In this document: positions 7,955 through 17,446 of the stretch, piece after piece
Numbering within the stretch: position 1 is the stretch's first letter
How the letters are laid out: the number at the start of each line of letters is the position of its first letter
From: Oscillospiraceae bacterium
GTDB taxonomy: Bacteria; Bacillota; Clostridia; Oscillospirales; Acutalibacteraceae
Reading direction: 5' to 3'
Assembly: GCA_015066015.1 (NCBI GenBank)
Contig: SVPE01000003.1
Location: 62,001-126,000, forward strand
Length of the DNA stretch: 64,000 nucleotides
Position numbers and translations under genes: made by a program
Notes under the pieces: generated by a model
What the model saw: the letters and a program-made list of their open reading frames with translations, nothing else
What the model was told of the DNA's origin: nothing
Databases searched by the model: none

Positions 7955-9454
7955 TTATGCGATAACTTCATCGGAAGTGGCAGCCATTGCTTCAGCCTCT
8001 GCTCTTGCAAGTGCAGCCATTTCCTCTTCTTCCTTTTTGCCGATGTTATAGATAAACTTCATTGAAAGGAATGCGATTACTGATGCTGCCAAAAGTACAA
8101 TAATATAGAGCTTTACAATACCGTCACCGATACCTTCAGGCTGAACTGCGTTTTCACCCTCTTCAAAGCCGATGAGCATAAGACCGATGGAAACAACTGC
8201 CTGACCGATACCCTGTGCAAACTTACGGAAGAATGAGTAAATAGCATAAAGAGAGCCTTCCTCACTCCTGCCTGTCTTCTGATAGCTGAGTGCGATACAG
8301 TCAGCAACAAGTGCCCACACTGAAACCTGGAATATAGCATTACCTACGTTGAGAAGAAGAAGAATTGCAATATAAATGCCCATGTTAAGCATACCCTTGG
8401 GAATAAGGATATATGAAAGCACAAGACCTGCTATACCGCCGATTGAGCTGACGAGCATTGTGAAAACAAGAAGATTCTTTTTACCGAATTTTGCAGTGAG
8501 CTTGCCGATAATGGGCATAACGATAATAAGAGGTGCGTAGCTTACAACAAGTGCGAGCTTAACCTTGGAAACATCATTGAAGAAATACTGGAAAACAAGG
8601 TTATTAAGTGACATTGTTGAGTTGAAAAGTGCCACACATGCGAGAGTTGCGATAGTAAGACCTACCATAGCTCGGTTTGTAAAGAAAGTCTTAAGTGATG
8701 CGAAGATTGCCTTTGCACCCATTGAGCTGTCGTTTTCGTTACGGTGTACTCTTTCTTTAACAAGCTTGGTTGTTGCAAAAAGAATGAAGAAAGCGATAAC
8801 TGAGAATATAATGGCCACGGGAAGAAGCTTATCACCTAAAAGAATCTGCTCTGCTTTACCTGTTGACGGGTCAATTACGGGCTTTCCGCTTGCATCGAGT
8901 TTGTCTGTATAAACGATGTCGGGAAGCACCATCATAATGATAACTGCAGGAAGAGCTGCACCGATGCTGCGGAAGGTTGAAAGAGCCTGTCTTTCGTTGG
9001 GCTTATCTGTGATAACACTGTGAAGTGAGCCGTAGGGTACGTTAACCATTGTGTAAGCAATTGACCACAGACAGTAGGAAATAAGACACCATAAAATCTT
9101 GCCCGTTTCACTGAATTCCTTGACAGGAGCAAATACTGCAACGGTAAGCACTGTCATTATAAGACCGCCTATAATAATCCAGGGCATATACTTACTCTTT
9201 TTGCCGATTCTCTTTGTGTCAACAAGGTTACCGATGATGATATCGTTAATAGCGTCAAAAAGCTTGGAAACGATGATAATCCACCAGTAATGTCCGTTAT
9301 CAAGACCGATATACTGAACATAGAAAAGCTGCATATAAGTCGAAATAAGCTGGAAAGTAAATCCGCAGCCCATATCGCCTAAGGCATAACCCATCTTGTC
9401 CTGCCAGCCGAAGGGTCTGACTGCACCCTGAGGTGCTTTTGTTGTTGTACTCAT
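7955..9454 (-). CDS. GPH-family sugar:cation symporter (glucuronide/hexuronate uptake)
   Basis: 499 residues with about twelve hydrophobic membrane segments. The N-terminal signature GYALGDMGCGFTFQ and the DAINDIIIGNLVD loop near residues 67-79 are typical of the glycoside-pentoside-hexuronide symporters (MelB, GusB/UidB). The C-terminus is a cytosolic Glu/Ala-rich tail (KKEEEEMAALARAEAEAMAA). As the last gene of a glucuronate operon it most likely imports glucuronides or free hexuronates with Na+ or H+. A 122-bp gap separates it from kdgK; it contains a short GATACCC/GGGTATT palindrome near 9490-9505. Confidence 0.85.
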   Translation of the reverse strand: MSTTTKAPQGAVRPFGWQDKMGYALGDMGCGFTFQLISTYMQLFYVQYIGLDNGHYWWIIIVSKLFDAINDIIIGNLVDTKRIGKKSKYMPWIIIGGLIMTVLTVAVFAPVKEFSETGKILWCLISYCLWSIAYTMVNVPYGSLHSVITDKPNERQALSTFRSIGAALPAVIIMMVLPDIVYTDKLDASGKPVIDPSTGKAEQILLGDKLLPVAIIFSVIAFFILFATTKLVKERVHRNENDSSMGAKAIFASLKTFFTNRAMVGLTIATLACVALFNSTMSLNNLVFQYFFNDVSKVKLALVVSYAPLIIVMPIIGKLTAKFGKKNLLVFTMLVSSIGGIAGLVLSYILIPKGMLNMGIYIAILLLLNVGNAIFQVSVWALVADCIALSYQKTGRSEEGSLYAIYSFFRKFAQGIGQAVVSIGLMLIGFEEGENAVQPEGIGDGIVKLYIIVLLAASVIAFLSMKFIYNIGKKEEEEMAALARAEAEAMAATSDEVIA

Positions 9455-9576
9455 TATTTTTTCTCCTTGGTTTTAAATTCTATATAAAGAATACCCGACG
9501 GGTATCCCCTATGCACATTGTGTCCTGCGGTATCCCTCTTTCGCTTTGCCGAAGAAGGCACGCGCAAATTCTCAGT

Positions 9577-10602
9577 TTATCTCTGCACTCTGCCTGAGCC
9601 GTCACCGCCTGCTAATTTTTCAACCTCGGAAACGCCTACACGGTTGTAGTCGCCCTCAATTGAGTGCTTGAGTGCTGAAGCTGCAACTGCAAACTCGATT
9701 GCTTCCTGTGTGCTCTTACCTGAAAGAAGAGCATAGATAAGTCCGCCGCCGAAGCTGTCTCCGCCGCCTACACGGTCAACGATATGAAGGTGATATTCCT
9801 TTGAGAAGCAATAGTTTTCACCGTCATAGAGCATGCCTGCCCAGTCGTTATCGGAGGCTGAAATTGAGGAACGGAGTGTGATTGCAACCTTTTCGAAGCC
9901 GAAGGTGTCCATAAGCTGCTTTGCAACTGACTTGTAGCCTTCCTTGTCGAGCTTGCCGCCGTAAATGTCGGTGTTTTCTGCCTCAATGCCGAAAACATCC
10001 TTTGCATCCTCTTCGTTGGAGATGCACACATCAACATACTTGCAAAGCTCGCTCATAGCTGCTCTTGCCTCAGCTCTTGTCCAGAGCTTGCCTCTGTAGT
10101 TAAGGTCGCAGGAAATCTTTACGCCCTTTGCCTTTGCAGCCTTGCAGGCGTCAAGACAGATATTTACAAGGTCGCCGCCGATTGCGGGAGTAATACCTGT
10201 AAAGTGGAACCAGTCTGCACCGTCGAAAATCTTATCCCAATCAAAATCCTCTCTTTTTGCCATCTGGATTGCAGAATAAGCTCTGTCATAAATACATACT
10301 GATCCGCGCTGTGAAGCGCCCTTTTCAAGATAGTAGATGCCTACTCTTTCGCCACCTCTTACGATGTCCTTTGTGTCAACACCGAGAGCGCGCAGTGAGT
10401 TGATTGCTGACTGACCGATAGCGTGGGAAGGAAGCTTTGTAACATAGGAAGCATCCATACCGTAATTTGCAAGTGAAACGGCAACATTTGCCTCACCGCC
10501 GCCGAAGGTAGCCTGCATTCTGTCGTTCTGGAAAAATCTGTAATAGCCCTCGGGTGCAAGACGAAGCATAATCTCACCGAAGCATACAATTCTTTTGCTC
10601 AT
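9577..10602 (-). CDS. kdgK: 2-dehydro-3-deoxygluconate (KDG) kinase, PfkB family
   Basis: 341 residues. The PfkB N-terminal segment IVCFGEIMLRL, the GGGEANVAVSLANYG motif near 34-48 and the C-terminal catalytic DRVGGGDSFGGGL loop (Asp of GGGD) are present. It phosphorylates KDG to KDPG in the hexuronate pathway. Context decides among PfkB sugars: it sits directly after the KDPG aldolase gene and beside uxuA and uxaC. Confidence 0.88.
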   Translation of the reverse strand: MSKRIVCFGEIMLRLAPEGYYRFFQNDRMQATFGGGEANVAVSLANYGMDASYVTKLPSHAIGQSAINSLRALGVDTKDIVRGGERVGIYYLEKGASQRGSVCIYDRAYSAIQMAKREDFDWDKIFDGADWFHFTGITPAIGGDLVNICLDACKAAKAKGVKISCDLNYRGKLWTRAEARAAMSELCKYVDVCISNEEDAKDVFGIEAENTDIYGGKLDKEGYKSVAKQLMDTFGFEKVAITLRSSISASDNDWAGMLYDGENYCFSKEYHLHIVDRVGGGDSFGGGLIYALLSGKSTQEAIEFAVAASALKHSIEGDYNRVGVSEVEKLAGGDGSGRVQR

Positions 10603-10636
10603 AATATAATCCTCTTTCTGAAATAATTCTATTCCT

Positions 10637-10799
10637 GTAACTGCTGATTAAAACGAGGTTTCGAATATCATCAGACAAATTTTTCGTCGAATTGTTTGAA
10701 AACCGCAGGCAATACTTTGTGTATTAACGAGGATTTTCGGACAAGAGCGACGGAAAATATGGCGATGAGATTCGTGACAGCGGGTTAATCGGTAGTTAC
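10637..10799. repeat. Large imperfect inverted-repeat element overlapping the kdgA stop codon
   Basis: Outer arms GTAACTGCTGATTAA (10637-10651) and TTAATCGGTAGTTAC (10785-10799) pair with few mismatches. Inside them pair CGAATATCATC/GATGAGATTCG, then ATTTTTCGTCG/CGACGGAAAAT, with an apical AATAC/GTATT hairpin (10711-10725). The whole 163 bp can fold as one nested hairpin. The right arm supplies the TAA of kdgA. It looks like a dispersed palindromic repeat that filled the kdgA-kdgK gap. Confidence 0.65.
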
Positions 10800-11743
10800 T
10801 TAGTCTCAATGCAGATTTCAAAGCCTGCAACCGTATTCTTGAGTCCGAAGCAGGAAACTCTGCCCTTTTTGTCATACCGGATGTCAGGGTCAATTTCAGC
10901 GCCGATTCTCTTAAGATAGCTCATTGCTCTGTCGCCGTTGAGGGTGCTGATTACAATGCAGCCCTTTGCACCGCAGTCATCCTTCATAAATGAAACCGCA
11001 CCTGCTGAAACGCCGTTTTCTGTTTCCTTGTATTCGAAGCCGAAAAGCGAGCAGAGAAGCTTTGCGTCAGCCTTTGCACTTTCGCTGCTGTCGTAGATAA
11101 CTATGCCGTCAAGCTTAAAGCCGAGCATTGTCTTTACTGCTTCCTTACACTTACGGGTGATGTCGTCCCACTTACCCTCAGCTATGTCTGCACTTGTTGC
11201 AATCCAAGTGCCGCCGCAGCAGAGAATACGGTCAAAGGAAAGATAATCGTTAAGATTCTTTGTGTTGACACCGCCTGTAGGCATCCACTTTGCTGCCTGA
11301 TAGGGGCCTGCAAGAGCCTTGAGCTTCGCTACGCCGCCGTTTGCTTCTGCGGGGAAGAATTTGATATTTGTAAGACCCATGCTCATTGCCTGCTCCATTT
11401 CGCCGGGAGTTGCTGCACCGGGCATCATGGGAATGCCTGTTGACCTGATATATGCAATCATTTCAGGATTAAAGCCGGGAGTAACAACAAACTTTGCACC
11501 TGCGGCAATTGCTCTGTCACACTGCTCTTTTGTAAGCACCGTGCCTGCACCTACAAGCACATCGGGACATTCTGCCGTTATTCTTCTGATTGCTTCCTCA
11601 GCAGCTGCTGTTCTGAAGGTGATTTCTGCTGCGGGAAGTCCGCCGTCGCGAAGAGCCTTTGCAAGAGGCACCGCATTATCTGCATCATCAATTGCAACAA
11701 CGGGAATAATACCTAATTCGTAAATTTCTTTGAACATATCCAT
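10796..11743 (-). CDS. kdgA: KDPG/KHG aldolase with an extra C-terminal domain
   Basis: 315 residues, about 100 more than a typical KDPG aldolase. Residues 1-205 are the class I aldolase: Glu40 and Arg44 in AAEITFRT, the GAGTVLT motif and the Schiff-base Lys128 in NIKFFPAEA. It splits KDPG into pyruvate and glyceraldehyde-3-phosphate. Residues from about 209 form a separate domain (LDGIVIYDSS through FEICIETK) whose beta-alpha pattern suggests a glyoxalase/VOC-like fold; that is a guess. Start follows a GGAGG-type site, 15 bp after the SDR gene. Its stop codon lies in the inverted-repeat element. Confidence 0.88.
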   Translation of the reverse strand: MDMFKEIYELGIIPVVAIDDADNAVPLAKALRDGGLPAAEITFRTAAAEEAIRRITAECPDVLVGAGTVLTKEQCDRAIAAGAKFVVTPGFNPEMIAYIRSTGIPMMPGAATPGEMEQAMSMGLTNIKFFPAEANGGVAKLKALAGPYQAAKWMPTGGVNTKNLNDYLSFDRILCCGGTWIATSADIAEGKWDDITRKCKEAVKTMLGFKLDGIVIYDSSESAKADAKLLCSLFGFEYKETENGVSAGAVSFMKDDCGAKGCIVISTLNGDRAMSYLKRIGAEIDPDIRYDKKGRVSCFGLKNTVAGFEICIETK

Positions 11744-11758
11744 CTGTAATTTACCTCC

Positions 11759-12610
11759 TTATACTCCTGAGTAGGATGAAAAGCCTCCGTCAACGGGAAG
11801 AACTACACCTGTAATAAAGCCTGCGGCATCATTGTTGACAAGGAAAAGAAGGGCGCCGTCGAGCTCCTTTGCTTCACCAAAGCGACCCATCGGGGTTGCG
11901 GCAAGAATCTTGCCTGTTCTCGGTGTGGGCGAGCCGTCTTCATTCCACAAAAGCGCGGCATTCTGCTTTGTTGAGAAGAAGCCGGGAGCAATTGCGTTAA
12001 CACGGATGCCTTCCTTTGAAAAGTGAACTGCAAGCCACTGTGTGAAGTTTGAAACAGCAGCCTTTGCACCTGAATATGCAGGGATTTTAGTAAGAGGTGT
12101 GAAGGCGTTCATTGAGGAAATGTTTATAATGTTGCAGCCCTCTCTGCCGAGCATCTGCTTTGCAAATGCCTGAGTGGGAATAAGTGTGCCGAGGAAGTTG
12201 AGGTTGAACACAAAGGAAACTCCGTCTGAATCAAGGTTGAAGAAATTCTTGCAGTCTTCGTCAATGTCACCTGAGAAGTAGTATTCCTTATCTGTTGTGG
12301 CTCTGGCATTGTTACCGCCTGCACCGTTTATAAGTATGTCGCATTTGCCGAAGTCTTTTTCAATCTCAGCAGCAACACCGTTGCAGATTTCCTTATCAAG
12401 CACATTGCACTTATATGCCTTTGCCACACCGCCCTCAGCTGTGATTTCATCAGCGAAAGCCTTAGCGGCCTCCTCGTTAAGGTCGAGAAGAGCAACCTTT
12501 GCGCCTGCACGTGCAAGAGTTCTGGCAAAGCCTGAGCAAAGCACTCCGCCTGCGCCCGTTACAACGGCAACCTTACCTGTAAGGTCTGTGTTGAGTACGT
12601 TTTTAATCAT
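11759..12610 (-). CDS. uxuB: SDR-family D-mannonate oxidoreductase (fructuronate reductase role)
   Basis: 283 residues, short-chain dehydrogenase. The cofactor motif is TGAGGVLCSG near 18-27, where the third Gly of the classical TGxxxGxG is Cys, a variant I associate with this subfamily. NINGAG-like LINGAGGNN near 93-101 and the catalytic Ser of ISSMNAF with YSGAK follow. Between uxuA and kdgA it should reduce D-fructuronate to D-mannonate, replacing the unrelated long-chain UxuB of E. coli. The exact substrate is inferred from context. Confidence 0.82.
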   Translation of the reverse strand: MIKNVLNTDLTGKVAVVTGAGGVLCSGFARTLARAGAKVALLDLNEEAAKAFADEITAEGGVAKAYKCNVLDKEICNGVAAEIEKDFGKCDILINGAGGNNARATTDKEYYFSGDIDEDCKNFFNLDSDGVSFVFNLNFLGTLIPTQAFAKQMLGREGCNIINISSMNAFTPLTKIPAYSGAKAAVSNFTQWLAVHFSKEGIRVNAIAPGFFSTKQNAALLWNEDGSPTPRTGKILAATPMGRFGEAKELDGALLFLVNNDAAGFITGVVLPVDGGFSSYSGV

Positions 12611-12622
12611 ATTTACACTCCT

Positions 12623-13669
12623 TTATCTGTTTGCCTTTTCGCAGGCTTCAAAAAGTCCGTTGATGTATGCAGCACCGAGTGCTCTGTCATAAAGACCGTA
12701 GCCGGGCCTGCCTGTTTCGCCCCAGATCATTCTGCCGTGGTCGGGACGTACGTAACCGTCAAAGCCTGTTTCGGTGAGAGCCTTTACAACCTCGTACATA
12801 TCAATGCTTCCGCACTGTGAAAGGTGTCCGCTTTCCTCAAAGGAGCCGTCGTCCATAATGAGAATGTTACGGATATGCATAAAGGCAATTCTGTCCATTG
12901 CACTGTATTTTCTTACCATCTTTACCACATCGTTTGTCTTTGCGCAACCGAGTGAGCCGGTGCAAAGGCAAAGTGAGTTGGCAGGTGAATCAACAATCTT
13001 AAGGAAACGGTCGAGGTTTTCTTCGTTGGTGATAATTCGGGGAAGTCCGAAAATGGGATAAGGAGGATCGTCGGGATGAATTGCCATTCTGACGTCACAT
13101 TCCTCAGCAACGGGGATAACCTTCCTGAGGAAGTATTCGAGATTCTTCCAGAGTCCCTCCTCGCCTACCTCGGCGTACTTTCTGAAAAGAGCCTTGATCT
13201 CGTCCTTGGTGTAGCTTGCGTCCCAGCCGGGAAGGTCAATATCGTCCACGAGAGGGTCGAGTCCTCTCATCTGATCCCAGTACATAACAAGACTTGTTGA
13301 GCCGTCGGGAGCTTCCTTGTCAAGCTGGGTTCTTGTCCAGTCAAAAACGGGCATAAAGTTATAGGTCACACACTTGATGCCGTACTTTGCACAGCGGCGG
13401 ATGTTTTCGCAGTAAACCTCAATAAGCTCATCTCTGTTTTCGCTGCCGAGCTTGATATCCTCAGGAACGGGAATTGACTCAACAACGTCGAAAACAAGTC
13501 CGTGCTTTTCACACTCTGCCTTCATTTTGGCAAGACTTTCCTCCGGCCACACCTGCCCGGGCTTAACATCGTAAACCGCGGAAACAATTGAACGCATATT
13601 GGGAATCTGACTGATATTTCTTAAGGTAACGGGATCGTCGTAGCCGTACCAGCGGAATGACATTTTCAT
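12623..13669 (-). CDS. uxuA: Mannonate dehydratase
   Basis: 348 residues, a TIM-barrel enzyme converting D-mannonate to KDG. Recognised segments are the N-terminal MKMSFRWYGYDDPVTL, AIHPDDPP, CLCTGSLG, HIRNI and the C-terminal RPDHGRMIWGE, which include the usual metal and substrate ligands. Length fits the shorter Firmicute form. Start overlaps the uxaC stop by four bases (ATGA). Confidence 0.94.
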   Translation of the reverse strand: MKMSFRWYGYDDPVTLRNISQIPNMRSIVSAVYDVKPGQVWPEESLAKMKAECEKHGLVFDVVESIPVPEDIKLGSENRDELIEVYCENIRRCAKYGIKCVTYNFMPVFDWTRTQLDKEAPDGSTSLVMYWDQMRGLDPLVDDIDLPGWDASYTKDEIKALFRKYAEVGEEGLWKNLEYFLRKVIPVAEECDVRMAIHPDDPPYPIFGLPRIITNEENLDRFLKIVDSPANSLCLCTGSLGCAKTNDVVKMVRKYSAMDRIAFMHIRNILIMDDGSFEESGHLSQCGSIDMYEVVKALTETGFDGYVRPDHGRMIWGETGRPGYGLYDRALGAAYINGLFEACEKANR

Positions 13670-15078
13670 ATTAAATCCTCCAGACCGAAAAATCTTTTTG
13701 CATTATAAAACGAGATACCCTTTACAATTTCTCTCAGAGCATTTGCATCGTCGGGATACTCCCCTTCCTCTACCCATGTGCCGATAAGGTTACAGAGTAT
13801 GCGGCGGAAGTATTCGTGTCTCGTGTAGCTTAAGAAGCTTCTTGAGTCGGTAAGCATGCCGACAAAGTTGCCGAGAAGACTCAGCGAAGCAAGGCTTCTG
13901 AGATGCTCTTCCATACCAAGCTTTGTATCGTTGAACCACCATGCAGAGCCGTGCTGGATTGTTCCCGGATAGCCGGCCTGCTGGAATGCACCGAGCATAG
14001 TATCAATAGCACTGTTATCCTTACTGTCAAGGCTGTAAAGGATTGTTCTCGGAAGCGCATCGGCTGAATACATAGAGTCAAGCAGCTTTGCAAGGTCGGC
14101 AGTACTGTCGTGAGGTCCGATTACATCAAAGCCTGTGTCAGGGCCGAGAAGTGAGAACATTTTATTGTTGGGGTTTCTCAGGCAGTTATAGTGAAGCTGC
14201 ATAACCCAGCCAAGCCTTTTGTAATTCTCTGCACAGAAAAGCAAAAGCTCGGTGCCCACGGCATCTACCTCTGTCTGTGTACACGCCTCACCTCTGAGTG
14301 CCTTTTTAACGGCACTGTCAAGGGTTTCGTAATCCGCCTTTTCGAAGTAAATATAGTTAAGTCCGTGGTCACTTGCCTTGCAGCCGCAGGAAGCAAAATA
14401 CTCCATACGGTCAGCCAGTGCCTCTTTGAGTGAGTCGATGCCCTCAATTTTTTTACCCGAGGCCTTTTCAAGCTGCTCAATATATGAGGCGTAGGCGGGA
14501 TTATTCAGCTGGAAAGCCTTATCGGGACGGAAGGAAGGTGCAACAATTGCCTTGAGCTTTCCCTCGTCACGGATTTTTTTGTGATATTCAAGGGAATCTA
14601 TGGGGTCGTCGGTTGTACCGATAAAGGCAACGCCGCTTTTTTCGATTATGCCTCTTACACCCATATCAGGCTGTGAGAGCTTTCTGAGCGAAAGCTGCCA
14701 CACCTCTTCGGCAGTATCGGCATTCAGTATGCCCTCATAGCCGAAATACTTTTTAAGCTCAAGGTGACACCAATGATACATCGGGTTGCCGATTGCCTTA
14801 TAAAGCACCTCAGCAAACTTCTGGAACTTCTCCCTTGCAGGAGCATCACCGGTGATGTAATATTCATCAACACCGTTGGAGCGCATAAGCCTCCACTTAT
14901 AGTGGTCGCCCGAAAGCCACACCTCGGAAATATCGGAGAAATGCTTATCCTCATAAATTTCCTTAGGGCTTACGTGGCAATGATAGTCAATAATAGGAAG
15001 CGAATCGGCAAAGCAATGATAAAGACTTTTTGCCGTTTCGTTTTTAAGGAGAAAATCCTTAGTCATAAACTCTGTCAT
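13666..15078 (-). CDS. uxaC: Glucuronate (uronate) isomerase
   Basis: 470 residues, the standard length. The metal-binding IIDYHCHVSPKEIYED motif lies near 29-44, and QLHYNCLRNPN and LTDSRSFLSYTRHEYFRR are conserved family blocks. It interconverts D-glucuronate and D-fructuronate, the first step of the pathway. ATGA overlap with uxuA. The RBS is weak (AAAGGT), and it begins 28 bases after the lipase gene. Confidence 0.95.
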   Translation of the reverse strand: MTEFMTKDFLLKNETAKSLYHCFADSLPIIDYHCHVSPKEIYEDKHFSDISEVWLSGDHYKWRLMRSNGVDEYYITGDAPAREKFQKFAEVLYKAIGNPMYHWCHLELKKYFGYEGILNADTAEEVWQLSLRKLSQPDMGVRGIIEKSGVAFIGTTDDPIDSLEYHKKIRDEGKLKAIVAPSFRPDKAFQLNNPAYASYIEQLEKASGKKIEGIDSLKEALADRMEYFASCGCKASDHGLNYIYFEKADYETLDSAVKKALRGEACTQTEVDAVGTELLLFCAENYKRLGWVMQLHYNCLRNPNNKMFSLLGPDTGFDVIGPHDSTADLAKLLDSMYSADALPRTILYSLDSKDNSAIDTMLGAFQQAGYPGTIQHGSAWWFNDTKLGMEEHLRSLASLSLLGNFVGMLTDSRSFLSYTRHEYFRRILCNLIGTWVEEGEYPDDANALREIVKGISFYNAKRFFGLEDLI

Positions 15079-15106
15079 ATTTTTTACCTTTTACTTACAA
15101 TGTTTA

Positions 15107-16576
15107 TTATACCAGCGGATAAAGATTATATGCTTCGTCAACAGTCATAAATCTGGGGTATTCGGAATAGGTGTTTACCGTAGGCTGAGTCTCACTGAGA
15201 ATAAGGTCAACTGCAAAGGCTGCAAAGGCTGAGCCGTGAAGAAATGCAACGTGGTCAGCATCCTTGATAAACCATGTGTTGTCGGGATAGTGACAGGTTG
15301 AAGCGTCAACCACTCTGTCAGCTGAAACGAATTCAGGTGCTACAGATGAAATATACTCAGCTGAAAGTGTCTCACCGTAGGGTGCAATTGTTGCAAAGTT
15401 ACTTGTAAGGTCACTTTCAAGGGTACTGTCACTGTTGAGGTCTGCACGGGGATAAATGGGAATAAGAGGTTGATTGTAGTTTGAGGTAAATACAACCTTT
15501 ACACCGTCCTCGTAGGCCTTTGCGATTGTCTCTTCTGTTGAGCAGACGAATTTTTCAGTTTCCTTAAGCTGAGAAATCACGTCGGCATATTTGTCCTCGC
15601 TGCCCGAGAAGATAAAGTCCATACCGCTTGCAAAGTCATCGTCGGGACAAAGTGCCCACATACCTACTGCAGTGCCCAGAATGTCACGCAATCCGCCGTT
15701 ATATGCTGCCTCGGAGCTGTCTGCAACAAAGCCGTTGAGGAAGTCGCAGAGCATATCTGTTGCGCCGAGTGCCTTTGCCACAAGAAGGAGCATTCTTGTG
15801 AGGATATCAAGTCCGTCATTGGGCATAAGGCTGAGAACAAAGGTTTCAAGTGTGTCCTTTGTAAAGACAATTCTTCCGTTGAGAGCATCACCGCAGACAT
15901 ATGTGCCGTTGTGTGCTGCTGAAAGGTATGCAACGCTATCAAGCTTGTCGTTGCCCTGATAATACATATACGCAGTTGTAACCATACCACCCATACTGAG
16001 TGCGGCAAGATGCACCTTATCCTTGCCTGACTTTTCAAGTGCAAGGTCAATCATACGGTCAAGCTCTTTTGCGATTGTTTCGGGATTCTTTCTCCAGTCA
16101 TATGTGAAGTAGTAAACGTTTTCTGCGCCGATTTCGTCACACATTTCCATTGCAAGTCCGCCCTCACCTGAGCCGCCGAAGGATTCCTCCATAAGCTCGG
16201 GGAATTCATCAAGTGAGCCGTAATACTGCTTCATTGTTACGTTTTCATCCACAGATGAGCCATCGGGATTACTTGCGATGGGTCCCATAACCGCCCACAC
16301 TGCCTCAAGGATAGAATCCTGAAGAAAAGTGGGGTTATTAAGAACAAACTTACCCATTACAAGGTCAAACACAAGATTAAGTACATCAAATACTTCGATT
16401 TTCATAGCTTTTTCTCCGCTTTCGGCATAGGTAAGTCCACCGAAGTCGATACCTCTGACAATAACAACGGGGTTACCGTCATAAACAGGCTTTTCTTCTG
16501 CCTCAACGGCAAAAGCAGGCATACAGAGGGTAAGCATCATAACAACGCTTAAAAACAGTGCACATATTTTCTTCAT
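15107..16576 (-). CDS. Secreted LCAT-like lipase/acyltransferase (alpha/beta hydrolase)
   Basis: 489 residues with a signal peptide (MKKICALFLSVVMMLTLCMPAFA, cleaved after AFA). The YDWRKNP motif near 170 and the nucleophile elbow ALSMGGM near 204-210 are typical of lecithin:cholesterol acyltransferase-like lipases. A late His in DADHVAFLHGSAF could complete the triad. It is probably secreted and acts on an acyl ester. It lies upstream of uxaC by 28 bp, so it may be co-transcribed with glucuronate genes although no pathway link is obvious. Confidence 0.75.
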   Translation of the reverse strand: MKKICALFLSVVMMLTLCMPAFAVEAEEKPVYDGNPVVIVRGIDFGGLTYAESGEKAMKIEVFDVLNLVFDLVMGKFVLNNPTFLQDSILEAVWAVMGPIASNPDGSSVDENVTMKQYYGSLDEFPELMEESFGGSGEGGLAMEMCDEIGAENVYYFTYDWRKNPETIAKELDRMIDLALEKSGKDKVHLAALSMGGMVTTAYMYYQGNDKLDSVAYLSAAHNGTYVCGDALNGRIVFTKDTLETFVLSLMPNDGLDILTRMLLLVAKALGATDMLCDFLNGFVADSSEAAYNGGLRDILGTAVGMWALCPDDDFASGMDFIFSGSEDKYADVISQLKETEKFVCSTEETIAKAYEDGVKVVFTSNYNQPLIPIYPRADLNSDSTLESDLTSNFATIAPYGETLSAEYISSVAPEFVSADRVVDASTCHYPDNTWFIKDADHVAFLHGSAFAAFAVDLILSETQPTVNTYSEYPRFMTVDEAYNLYPLV

Positions 16577-16621
16577 TTCTTTTCTTTCCTTTCGGTTTAT
16601 ACTTTCGGCAAAAGCCGCAAT

Positions 16622-17443
16622 TTACATATTCTTTTCAATATACGAGATGAAATCCGCAACTGCGCCCTTGTTGCAGTGGCAGGCGTGAAATTCGCAGATT
16701 TCGTGAAGCTCCTTCGGTGCCTGAGCGCAGCAGGCAGGATGAGCAACGGTCTTAAGCATATCGTAGTCGTTGAAGTAGTCGCCTATTGCACAGATGTTTT
16801 CTTCGTCGACACCAAGCATTTCTGCAAGTACCTTTACTGCGTTGCCCTTGTTTGTGCTTTCATTGAGCAGGTCAAAGGAGGCGGCAGTTGTGTCCATATA
16901 TCTTGCTCCCTCTGTCTTTTCGGAAAGAAGGAAGTCTTTTATTTTATCTCTGCTCCAGGGCATACAGAAAAAGATTACCTTGCCCCAGTTTCCCTTGGGC
17001 ACCTCATCGAGGCTTCTGCAGACTTTATGCTCAAGCTTATCAATAAGCATCATAATCCTTGAGCAGATTTTCGGTCTGACAAGATAGATATCCTTATCGG
17101 TAAAAATCGCAAGTTCAAGAGACGGAAACTTATCCAGAGCTTTTGTGATTATCCCCTCGTTTCCTACCGGGATGCTGTTGTACCAGAGATATCTGTTTTC
17201 CGTAAAGCTGTAGATGCCCGCACCGTTCAAGACGATTGCAGGTGTTTTCACATCGGGAAGATTTTTGTAGTGGGTATAAAGCGAGGGCACACTTCTTGCA
17301 GATGCAAGAGTGAAAATGCCGCCCTCATCCTTTGTAAAGCGGCGGATTGCCTCGGTGTTTACCTTAGGTGTCCGTCGCAGCTTATTGTTGAGCGTGCCGT
17401 CTATGTCCGACACGAGAAGAAACCTACTTAAATCTTTTTTCAT
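16622..17443 (-). CDS. HAD-superfamily (IIB, Cof-type) phosphatase
   Basis: 273 residues. Motif I is VSDIDGTLNN near 12-21, motif II is the ASARS segment, and the C-terminal ICAIGDYFNDYDML carries the acidic pair. Length and cap arrangement fit the IIB subfamily that dephosphorylates sugar phosphates or flavin/PLP-type substrates. It stops three bases before the PfkB kinase start on the same strand, suggesting a kinase/phosphatase pair. Confidence 0.85.
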   Translation of the reverse strand: MKKDLSRFLLVSDIDGTLNNKLRRTPKVNTEAIRRFTKDEGGIFTLASARSVPSLYTHYKNLPDVKTPAIVLNGAGIYSFTENRYLWYNSIPVGNEGIITKALDKFPSLELAIFTDKDIYLVRPKICSRIMMLIDKLEHKVCRSLDEVPKGNWGKVIFFCMPWSRDKIKDFLLSEKTEGARYMDTTAASFDLLNESTNKGNAVKVLAEMLGVDEENICAIGDYFNDYDMLKTVAHPACCAQAPKELHEICEFHACHCNKGAVADFISYIEKNM

Positions 17444-17446
17444 AAA

